This document shows positions 8,263 through 14,773 of a stretch of DNA of 64,000 nt, piece by piece. The stretch comes from Shinella sp. SUS2. Lineage in GTDB: Bacteria; Pseudomonadota; Alphaproteobacteria; Rhizobiales; Rhizobiaceae. Both the position numbers and the translations under genes were made by a program. The notes below the pieces were generated by a model. It made no database searches and was not told the DNA's origin. It worked only from the letters and a program-made list of their open reading frames with translations. The stretch is from positions 248,001 to 312,000 of the forward strand of contig NZ_KQ410725.1 of the NCBI RefSeq assembly GCF_001262505.1, in the 5' to 3' direction. Positions within the stretch are counted from its first letter, which is position 1. Each line of letters begins with the position of its first letter.

Positions 8263-9180
8263 TCAGCAGGCGACCTGCAGCATATCCATCGGCCGGCGCT
8301 CCATACGGGCGAAGGCGGCGCGGATATATTCCGCGACGGCAAGCGCCGGCGTTTCCGCCTCCTCGTTGACGACGAGGCCGATCAGGTAATGACCGAGATC
8401 CGGCAGGCCGTCCTTCTCGCCGAGCGCCACCATGTCGTCCCCCACCAGGAAGCGCGCGAGTGGCGCAACCGCAAGGTCCGCCCGGATGGCGGCGCGCTGG
8501 CCCATGTGATGGGCGCAGAAATAGGCGACGCGGAAATCACGACCCGACCGGCTCAGCTCCTCGAGCGCCCGCGCCCGCCAGATGCAGCCTTCTTCCCAGA
8601 CCGATACCGGCAGAGGGTTCTTCAGATGCGCATTGCCGCAATTCTTGCCGGCCCAGACGAGCTGCTCCTTGAGCAGGATTTCTCCGGGAACGGGAATGGT
8701 GCCGTCCGTGGCATTGAAGATGGCAAGGTCGAGCCGGCGTTCGGCGACGGCGCGGCGCAGATTGCCGCTCGTCTCGATCGATACATTGACGGCGATCGAC
8801 GGATAGGTCTCGGCAAAGCGGCGCAGCACTTCCGGCAGGATGAGCTCGCCGACATCGTCAGGCGCACCGAGCCGCACCACGCCGTTCATTTCCGGCATCA
8901 TGAAGCGTGACACCGCCTCGTTGCTGAGCGCGATCAGCCGGCGCGCATAGGACAGCAGCACTTCACCATGATGCGTCAGCACCACGGAACGCGCATCGCG
9001 GCGGAACAGCGTGCAGCCGAGCAGTTCCTCCAGCTTCTTGATCTGCATGGAAACAGCAGACGGCGTGCGGTGCACCGTTTCGGCGGCCGTGGTGAAATTG
9101 CCGGTCTCGGCGATCGCCACGAAGGTTCTGAGGATGTCGAGTTCCAGCAAGGGGAGCGTCTGGCGCATCAGTAGGTTCAT
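8263..9180 (-). CDS. LysR-family transcriptional regulator
   Basis: 305 residues: an N-terminal winged helix-turn-helix (LRTFVAIAETGNFTTAAETV, then SAVSMQIKKLEELLG) and a C-terminal effector domain from about residue 90. The HTH resembles the LrhA/VtlR-like LysR subgroup. The start is taken at ATG 9180 (MNLLMRQ) rather than 9192. Upstream and divergent lie two DUF1127 genes, and the shared 13-base motif at 9227 and 9534 plus dyads suggest that it controls them and itself. In Brucella and Agrobacterium the LysR regulator VtlR controls DUF1127 mini-proteins; orthology is inferred here, not shown. Confidence 0.85.
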   Translation of the reverse strand: MNLLMRQTLPLLELDILRTFVAIAETGNFTTAAETVHRTPSAVSMQIKKLEELLGCTLFRRDARSVVLTHHGEVLLSYARRLIALSNEAVSRFMMPEMNGVVRLGAPDDVGELILPEVLRRFAETYPSIAVNVSIETSGNLRRAVAERRLDLAIFNATDGTIPVPGEILLKEQLVWAGKNCGNAHLKNPLPVSVWEEGCIWRARALEELSRSGRDFRVAYFCAHHMGQRAAIRADLAVAPLARFLVGDDMVALGEKDGLPDLGHYLIGLVVNEEAETPALAVAEYIRAAFARMERRPMDMLQVAC

Positions 9181-9192
9181 GCCTACCTCCAT

Positions 9193-9296
9193 GGATCAGA
9201 AAATCTGAAGCAAACTGTCACTTCATTTCGTTTGATTGAAAACCGAGATGGGCGGATAGTCAACCTCACAAGCCACCGAGTGGAAGGAAAAACGCC
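9193..9296. promoter_or_regulatory. Divergent LysR / DUF1127 promoter region
   Basis: This AT-rich gap holds a 5-bp dyad TCAGA-AAA-TCTGA at 9196-9208 next to the LysR start and the 13-base TTCGTTTGATTGA at 9227-9239, which recurs exactly at 9534-9546 before the second DUF1127 gene. GAAGGAAA just before 9297 is the ribosome site of the first DUF1127 gene. The layout fits an autoregulated LysR operator. Confidence 0.5.
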
Positions 9297-9515
9297 ATGG
9301 ATACGCAGAAATCGTACGCAGGCGGCGCCGATCTCGCCGTTGCGGTTCGTGGAAACGGATTTTACTACGCAATACGGCGCTTCGTGGGCGACGCGATAGA
9401 AGCCCGCCGCCGGCGCAATGCCGCCCGCCACACAGCCGAAGAACTGGCACAGCTGCCATCCTACCTCAAGGACGACATCAACTGGCCGGCCGCCATCAAT
9501 CATGAAGAACGCTGA
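9297..9515 (+). CDS. DUF1127-like small protein
   Basis: A 72-residue protein. The segment from about residue 35, RRRRNAARHTAEELAQLPSY followed by LKDDINWP, matches the basic helix and 'L..L....LKDIGL' end of DUF1127 proteins. Such proteins are short, Arg-rich and abundant in alphaproteobacteria; some bind RNA or affect phosphate and carbon metabolism, and most are uncharacterised. The last part departs somewhat from consensus (DDINWP for DIGL). It is divergent from the LysR gene and shares a promoter motif with the next DUF1127 gene. Confidence 0.7.
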   Translation: MDTQKSYAGGADLAVAVRGNGFYYAIRRFVGDAIEARRRRNAARHTAEELAQLPSYLKDDINWPAAINHEER

Positions 9516-9521
9516 TAAATC

Positions 9522-9546
9522 CAATCAAATATATTCGTTTGATTGA
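9522..9546 (+). promoter_or_regulatory. Operator-like dyad upstream of second DUF1127 gene
   Basis: A perfect 8-bp inverted repeat CAATCAAA / TTTGATTG (9522-9529 and 9538-9545) is separated by 8 bases. Its right arm lies inside TTCGTTTGATTGA (9534-9546), identical to 9227-9239. Nearby, AAGGTTGCGAC (9552) and AAGGTCGCGAC (9575) form an imperfect direct repeat 23 bases apart. Confidence 0.5.
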
Positions 9547-9620
9547 TGCATAAGGTTGCGACATAGTCACGATCAAGGTCGCGACCTTTCGAAACCTCCC
9601 AAGCTCGAAAGGACCCTGAA

Positions 9621-9824
9621 ATGGCAATAGCATTGGAACATCGTCCGGTACGGCGTGCGTCTGGCACCCGTCACACCGGCAACCTGTCTCATCCCCTCCG
9701 GGATGCCTTCGAACGGATCGTATCCGCCTGGCGGCGGTATCGCACCGAGCGGGAGCTGGAAGGCCTGTCCTTCGACCAGCGCAAGGATATCGGCTTCCGT
9801 TCGTGGGACAAGACGACACGATGA
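9621..9824 (+). CDS. DUF1127 small protein
   Basis: A 67-residue basic protein. The C-terminal half reads WRRYRTERELEGLSFDQRKD followed by IGF, a good match to DUF1127 (Arg-rich helix, Leu pair, Lys-Asp-Ile-Gly). The ATG has GAAAGGACC upstream. An intrinsic terminator follows. With the first DUF1127 gene it probably forms a small regulon controlled by the adjacent LysR protein, based on the shared upstream motif. Confidence 0.82.
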   Translation: MAIALEHRPVRRASGTRHTGNLSHPLRDAFERIVSAWRRYRTERELEGLSFDQRKDIGFRSWDKTTR

Positions 9825-9870
9825 CGGATGACTGTAGCGGCAATCCGCCGAAGAAAGACGACGCCGAACA

Positions 9871-9915
9871 CCGCCGGAGCTGACCGTCAAACGTCCCTCC
9901 GGCGGTTTTCTTTTA
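9871..9915 (+). terminator. Intrinsic terminator after DUF1127 gene
   Basis: A perfect 9-bp stem CCGCCGGAG / CTCCGGCGG (9871-9879, 9897-9905) with a 17-base loop is followed by TTTTCTTTTAT. Confidence 0.85.
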
Positions 9916-9929
9916 TAACATGCCGCGCC

Positions 9930-10538
9930 TCAGGGCCGCAGGATCGGCACCGCCGGCGCCACCGTTTCCGGCAGGACGCCCGTCACCCGCGGATCGTCGA
10001 AGACCTCCACCTGGCGCTTGACCGGCGTGAATCCCGAGCGAATGTAGAAGGACAGAGCCTGCGGCGCGTCGAGCGTGCAGGTATGCACCCAGAAGCGGCG
10101 GATCGGCGGATGCCCGTCCCGCGACCAGGCACGTGCGATCGCCCGGTTCATCAGCCAGCGCCCCGTTCCGTTGCCGATCGTCGCCGGCGTCAGGCCGAAG
10201 AAGGCAAGTTCGCAGACACCCTCCTCGCGAAAATCCAGTTCCAGCAGGCCCTCGCCCTGCCCGTCCTTCATCACGGCATAAACCTCGACGTCGGGATGAT
10301 GGAGAATCGCCTTGAGATCGGCCTCCGCCATGGCGAGGCGCGAGGCCCAGAGCCATTCGGCACCGATGCGGCCATAGAGGTCGCGATACCAGGCGACCTC
10401 CGGCCGGGCGATGTGCTGGAGCACGATTCCAGCCTGTTCGGGATCGGCGCGTCCGGGTGGCGGTGCCCGCATTTCAAGACAGGTCACCACGGCAGCAAGC
10501 TTTCCAGCCGGCACGTCCGAATATCCATCTGGCAGCAT
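9930..10538 (-). CDS. GNAT-family N-acetyltransferase
   Basis: A 202-residue protein. The acetyl-CoA-binding segment is LTPATIGNGTGRWLMNRAIARA (written here in overlapping parts: ATIGNGTGRWLM then NRAIARAW, about residues 115-135), preceded by the beta-4 strand GVCELAFFGL and followed by FYIRSGF typical of GNAT motif B. The substrate is unknown. The start is ATG 10538 (MLPDGYSD); longer in-frame extension would run into the upstream regulatory DNA of the divergent AraC gene. It is divergent from the GlxA-type regulator. Confidence 0.8.
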   Translation of the reverse strand: MLPDGYSDVPAGKLAAVVTCLEMRAPPPGRADPEQAGIVLQHIARPEVAWYRDLYGRIGAEWLWASRLAMAEADLKAILHHPDVEVYAVMKDGQGEGLLELDFREEGVCELAFFGLTPATIGNGTGRWLMNRAIARAWSRDGHPPIRRFWVHTCTLDAPQALSFYIRSGFTPVKRQVEVFDDPRVTGVLPETVAPAVPILRP

Positions 10539-10630
10539 CGATTTCACCTTGCAAGAGTTCACTCCCCTATGTCGCGTGGCGGGGACACTTGTCAAACGGA
10601 ACGGCGCGGCCTCCTTGCATCGGCCCATGC

Positions 10631-10811
10631 TGTCGCAATCGGACGATGCCGGCGGCAGGGTCGCAAATGTGCAAGTGCGGAGGCAAAGACACAATTCCGC
10701 CGGAAGACACTGGCATTTCAGCGATACGCAGCGTGCCTCAGTCGTAACCATCCCTTTCGGTGTCGCAAAAATACTAGCGCACCTGCCGGCCTGCCTGCGA
10801 CGATTGCGACA
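10631..10811. promoter_or_regulatory. Cluster of TGTCGCAA half-sites
   Basis: The 286-base gap between the GNAT and AraC genes contains TGTCGCAA at 10631-10638 and 10761-10768, GGTCGCAA at 10659-10666, and in reverse orientation TTGCGACA at 10804-10811 and CCTGCGAC at 10794-10801. Repeated half-sites just before an AraC-type regulator suggest autoregulation. Confidence 0.4.
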
Positions 10812-10824
10812 TCGCGCCCCCAGC

Positions 10825-11844
10825 ATGGACACTCCGATGAACAAGCAAAACGTCAAGAAGCGCTCTCTCGTTTTCTTCCTGGTGCCCAACTTCTCCATGC
10901 TGCCCTTCTCAGCGGCGATCGAGACCCTGCGCATCGCCAACCGCATGCTCGGCTACGAGGCCTATACTTGGCGCCTCGCCTCGACGGACGGCCAACAGGT
11001 TCTGTCCTCCAGCGGCATCGGCATCGAGGTGAATTCCTCGCTCACCGACGAGCGCAAGCACCTCGGCGGCGAGAGCCGCCCCTCCATGGTGCTGGTCTGT
11101 TCCGGCATCTATGTGGAGGATTTCTCCAACAAATCGGTCAATGCGTGGCTGCGTGAGGTCTACAACCGCGGCATCGCCGTCGGTTCGCTGTGCACCGGCG
11201 CCCATGTTCTCGCCCAGGCCGGCCTCCTCTCGGGCAAGCGCTGCGCCATCCACTGGGAAAACCTGCCGGGCTTTGCCGAGGCCTTTCCGCAGGTCGATGT
11301 CTACGCCGACCTCTACGAGATCGACGGCAACATCTATACCTGCGCGGGCGGCACTGCTTCGCTCGACATGATGCTGAACCTCATTGACCAGGATTTTGGC
11401 GAGAACCTCGTCAACCGCGTCTGCGAACAGGCGCTGACCGACCGCGTGCGCGGGCCGCACGACCGCCAGCGCCTGCCGCTGCGCGCCCGCCTCGGCGTGC
11501 AGAACGCCAAGGTTCTGTCGATCATCGAACTGATGGAAAGCAATCTCTCCGAGCCGCTGTCCCTGCTGGAGATCGCCGACAGCGCCGATCTCTCGCGCCG
11601 CCAGATCGAGCGCCTGTTCCGCCAGGAGATGGGCCGTTCGCCCGCCCGTTACTATCTCGAAATCCGGCTCGACCGCGCGCGCCATCTGCTGGTGCAGTCC
11701 TCGATGCCGGTGGTGGAGGTCGCGGTCGCCTGCGGCTTCGTTTCCGCCTCACACTTCTCCAAGTGTTATCGCGAACTCTACAACCGCTCGCCCCAGCAGG
11801 AACGTGCCGAGCGCAAGCTGACGCTTTCGGCCATCGCCCGCTGA
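10825..11844 (+). CDS. GlxA-family AraC-type regulator (GbdR-like)
   Basis: 339 residues. The N-terminal DJ-1/PfpI-like domain (about residues 10-190) includes GSLCTGAHVLAQAGLL, with a Cys at the nucleophile-elbow position. The C-terminal AraC domain (about residues 220-320) has two helix-turn-helix units: PLSLLEIADSADLSRRQIER, and VVEVAVACGF then VSASHFSKCYREL. This layout and the start SLVFFLVPNFSMLPFS match regulators of glycine-betaine, carnitine and arginine catabolism (GbdR, CdhR, ArgR). A methylamine-related signal would suit the C1 and demethylase genes in this window, but that link is inference. ATG 10837 is an alternative start. Confidence 0.85.
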   Translation: MDTPMNKQNVKKRSLVFFLVPNFSMLPFSAAIETLRIANRMLGYEAYTWRLASTDGQQVLSSSGIGIEVNSSLTDERKHLGGESRPSMVLVCSGIYVEDFSNKSVNAWLREVYNRGIAVGSLCTGAHVLAQAGLLSGKRCAIHWENLPGFAEAFPQVDVYADLYEIDGNIYTCAGGTASLDMMLNLIDQDFGENLVNRVCEQALTDRVRGPHDRQRLPLRARLGVQNAKVLSIIELMESNLSEPLSLLEIADSADLSRRQIERLFRQEMGRSPARYYLEIRLDRARHLLVQSSMPVVEVAVACGFVSASHFSKCYRELYNRSPQQERAERKLTLSAIAR

Positions 11845-11882
11845 ACCGGAAAATGCTGGCTCCGGCCCCGCCTCGGCGTGGC

Positions 11883-13211
11883 TCAGCTTGCCAAGGCGCT
11901 CATCAGCGACAGCTCTGAGAAGACCCGGTTCCGGCCGGCATGCTTGGCCATGTAGAGGAACTGGTCGGCAGCGTTCAGGTAGTTGTCGAAGGTCTCCCGG
12001 CCGGAAATCGCCGCAAGGCCGGCGGAAACGGTGATCGTCAGGGGTTCGCCGTCCGCGTTGATCGGCTGGGCCGCCAGTTCCTGGCGAAGCCGCTCGCAGT
12101 AATCCAGCGCTTCCTCCAGCGGCAAGCCGTTGAAAATGATGCCGAACTCCTCGCCCCCGAGTCGCGCCAGAAGATGGCGATCGCCGACCCTGTGCTTGAG
12201 CCGGCGCGAGATGGCCTTCAGCACGATATCGCCGACCTCGTGGCCATAGGTGTCATTGAGGCGCTTGAAATGGTCGATGTCGAGGATGGCGATCGACATG
12301 GGTTCGCCCCGGCGCAGCGCCTGGTCGACGAGCCGTGGCCCCGCCTCGAAAAAGTAACGCCGGTTGTAGATGTCGGTGAGATAGTCCCGCGCCGCGATAC
12401 GGTGCAGCGACTGCACGCGCTTCTGGATCGCGGCGACGTGGAAGATCCGGCTGTTGAACTCTTCGACAAGAAAGGGTTTCTGGATGTATTCATCGCCGCC
12501 GGCACGCAGGAAGCGGGCGGCGACCATGCGGTCCTCGGAGGTCGACAGGCCGACGACCCGCACGGCATCGTCGCCGTGGCGCTGGCGGATCTCGCCCAGG
12601 AGATCGAAACCGTTCATGTCGGAGAGCGCGAGATCACAGACCACCATGTCGATGCCGCCGTGCGAATCGAGCGCATCGAGCGCCGCCGCACCACTTTCGA
12701 CCGCAATGATCTGGAAGCGCTGCTTGGCGATCAGGCTCACCTGCCGCTGCAGGCTTTCCGGATCGGAATCGACGACGAGCACCTGCGTCTTGCCGCTCGT
12801 CAGGATGCGGTCGACGGCCAGCACCAGCTGCTGGATCGCCGCCGGATTGTCCTTGACGACATAGTCGAGCACGTTCTTGGCGAGGATATGATCGCGGGTT
12901 GCATCGCTGAAGGAACCCGTGAAGACCAGCGGCGCGATCCCCTTCGAGATCACATAGTCGAGCGCTTCGCAGTTCGGCGCATCGGGAAGATTGAGGTCGA
13001 GCACGGCCAGCACGAATTCCGGCGCATCGCCCTGGAAGATCGCCCGGACGGCAGCCATGCTGGAGCAATGGGTAACGGCAAGCCCAAGCTCCCGCTCAAG
13101 CCTGTACCTGAGCGCGGTGGAGAACATGCGCGAGTCTTCCACAAGCAGCACCTGCTGGCCAGAATGGCGCAGAAATGCAGGCCCTCGCTGCGGATTTGGA
13201 TCCACTCCCAC
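11883..13211 (-). CDS. Response regulator with two receivers and a GGDEF domain (PleD-like diguanylate cyclase)
   Basis: 442 residues: REC1 (about 20-140, phospho-acceptor Asp72), REC2 (about 144-265, Asp193 and Lys245) and a GGDEF domain with GGEEF at 352-356. It should make cyclic di-GMP when phosphorylated. RVGD lies upstream of GGEEF but two residues further than the standard inhibitory I-site, so product inhibition cannot be assumed. The start appears to be GTG 13211, with GTG 13205 possible. The neighbouring gene at 13349 is a gap-free paralog of the two receiver domains, and no histidine kinase is adjacent. Confidence 0.87.
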   Translation of the reverse strand: MGVDPNPQRGPAFLRHSGQQVLLVEDSRMFSTALRYRLERELGLAVTHCSSMAAVRAIFQGDAPEFVLAVLDLNLPDAPNCEALDYVISKGIAPLVFTGSFSDATRDHILAKNVLDYVVKDNPAAIQQLVLAVDRILTSGKTQVLVVDSDPESLQRQVSLIAKQRFQIIAVESGAAALDALDSHGGIDMVVCDLALSDMNGFDLLGEIRQRHGDDAVRVVGLSTSEDRMVAARFLRAGGDEYIQKPFLVEEFNSRIFHVAAIQKRVQSLHRIAARDYLTDIYNRRYFFEAGPRLVDQALRRGEPMSIAILDIDHFKRLNDTYGHEVGDIVLKAISRRLKHRVGDRHLLARLGGEEFGIIFNGLPLEEALDYCERLRQELAAQPINADGEPLTITVSAGLAAISGRETFDNYLNAADQFLYMAKHAGRNRVFSELSLMSALAS

Positions 13212-13296
13212 GTCGTCCAGTACCCTGATGATGTTCCGGTCTGAAACGCATTACAAACCACCGGTTTTACCAACTGGTTAATCCGGAAAGAAATAT

Positions 13297-13311
13297 CTTA
13301 CGCTACGTAAG
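13297..13311. promoter_or_regulatory. Short dyad upstream of the PleD-like gene
   Basis: CTTACG-CTA-CGTAAG is a perfect 6-bp inverted repeat in an AT-richer gap between the two receiver genes. It may be an operator; nothing identifies the binding protein. Confidence 0.3.
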
Positions 13312-13348
13312 GGACATATCCGGGTGGATCACGGAAATGTCAGGAAAA

Positions 13349-14176
13349 TCAGGCCGTAAGGCGCTGCTGAGCCGTCTTGATCTGGGTCAGTGTGTCCAGA
13401 TTCTGATTAACGCGGCAGTAGAATTCCTCATCGATGAACGGACGCATGATGAAGTCGTTCCCGCCGGCCTTCAGGAAGCGCGCGGAAAGCAGGCGATCGG
13501 TCGAGGACGACACGCCGATGATGCGCAGCTTGTGCGATCCGATCGTACCGCGAATGCGCCGCGTCAGCTCGAAACCGTCGATGTCGGGCATGTTGTAGTC
13601 GGTGATCATCAGGCCGATATCGGGATTGGCTTTCAGCAGCGCAAGCGCAGCCGAGCCGTTCTCCGCTGTGCTGACGCGAAAATTGTAGCGCTTGAGGCGC
13701 GTCGTCAGCAGCGCCCGGGCCGTCGCGCTGTCATCGACGATCAGGACGTGGTGATTGTGATTGGTCAGGAAGCGGCAGACCGATTCGGCCAGCATATCGA
13801 CGGCGAAGATGTTGTCCTTCAGGATATAATCGACGATTTCCTTGGAGAGCAGCTGGTCGCGCGTCTTCTGCTGAAACGTGCCGGTGAAGACGATCGTCGG
13901 AATGCTGAGATCGACGAGATAGTTCAACGCCTCGCCGTTCTCGGCGCCCGGCAGGTTGATGTTCGAGATCGCGAGCGTGATCTTGTCACTGGACTTGTCA
14001 TAGGCAAGCTCCAGCTCCTCGAAGCTGCGGCATATCTCGACATCGATGTCGAAAAGTTCCTTCAGGCGCTTTGAGATCATGGATGTGAAGACATTCGAGT
14101 CCTCGGCAACAAGAATACGGTGATGCGAGAGAGACGCGCCGGAATACTGCATCCCGGAAATGCCGATAAATGCCAT
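13349..14176 (-). CDS. Double-receiver response regulator with degenerate REC1
   Basis: 275 residues made only of two receiver domains. It aligns without gaps with residues 1-275 of the cyclase at 11883. In REC1 the phospho-acceptor position is Asn72 (SNINLP) where the paralog has Asp72. REC2 keeps Asp193 but has Arg245 (IMRPF) where receivers normally have Lys. There is no output domain, so it may act by protein contact or as a phosphate sink for the paralog's kinase (inference). ATG 14152 is an alternative start. The two genes are tandem and look like a duplication. Confidence 0.85.
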   Translation of the reverse strand: MAFIGISGMQYSGASLSHHRILVAEDSNVFTSMISKRLKELFDIDVEICRSFEELELAYDKSSDKITLAISNINLPGAENGEALNYLVDLSIPTIVFTGTFQQKTRDQLLSKEIVDYILKDNIFAVDMLAESVCRFLTNHNHHVLIVDDSATARALLTTRLKRYNFRVSTAENGSAALALLKANPDIGLMITDYNMPDIDGFELTRRIRGTIGSHKLRIIGVSSSTDRLLSARFLKAGGNDFIMRPFIDEEFYCRVNQNLDTLTQIKTAQQRLTA

Positions 14177-14307
14177 GATATGCCTTCGTGGTATGAATGT
14201 TCCCCAGGTTAAGACCTAGCGGCAACCCTTTGCGAAAGCGTTAAATTTAGAGGGCATCAAAAAGCGGGAAGCGATTCTCCGCCTCACCGCGCAAAACCCG
14301 TCGCCCT

Positions 14308-14341
14308 AAAGCAAAGCGGCGCGGTTCATCTTCCGCGCCGC
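14308..14341 (-). terminator. Intrinsic terminator of the small secreted-protein gene
   Basis: A perfect 9-bp stem GCGGCGCGG / CCGCGCCGC (14316-14324, 14333-14341) with an 8-base loop is followed on the minus strand by TTTGCTTT. It lies 22 bases past the stop of the gene at 14363. Confidence 0.75.
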
Positions 14342-14362
14342 AGCAAAGACCCATCCGGAAGC

Positions 14363-14629
14363 TTACTTGACCGAGGCCGAGCCGCCCTGGATCTCGACAT
14401 TCTCGCCGCCGTTCAGCGCGATACGGTCGCCGTTCGGCAGGGTGACGAAACAGCCGGTCGGGCAGATCGTTTCCGTCGCTCCGGGCTCGAGCGCGACCTC
14501 CATACGGCTGCCGCCCTCGACGATGACGAGCACCTGGGTGTCACCGTCCTTGTTGGTCACCGAGGCAGCCATGGCCGGAGCGGACATCGCAGCCGATACC
14601 AGCAGCATCATGATCATTCGCTTCATCAT
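14363..14629 (-). CDS. Small secreted hypothetical protein
   Basis: 88 residues with a signal peptide cleaved after about PAMAAS. The mature part, about 65 residues, is acidic and beta-prone with two cysteines four apart (TICPTGCFVTL), probably a disulfide loop. Similar short exported proteins occur in rhizobia without known function. ATG 14626 is an equally good start. It has its own terminator at 14308-14341, so it is monocistronic. Confidence 0.7.
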   Translation of the reverse strand: MMKRMIMMLLVSAAMSAPAMAASVTNKDGDTQVLVIVEGGSRMEVALEPGATETICPTGCFVTLPNGDRIALNGGENVEIQGGSASVK

Positions 14630-14773
14630 TGCCCGGCGCCGCAGCGCCGCCCCTGTTTCACAAGCCCTGGAGGAACACTATCGCTCCTCGTCGGGATTTG
14701 CATGTGTTTTATGGGGAAACGGCTGAATGCAGCGTGAATGCGGCGTTCATGTGCCGCAAATCAGGCGCTCCGA

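Noticed and set aside
9552-9585. Direct repeat AAGGTTGCGAC / AAGGTCGCGAC as a second operator
   Set aside because: Imperfect and partly self-complementary (GGTCGCGACC); not enough to call a separate site beyond noting it.
12150-12230. Inhibitory I-site of the GGDEF domain
   Set aside because: An R-V-G-D motif is present but lies two residues too far from GGEEF to match the canonical RxxD position.
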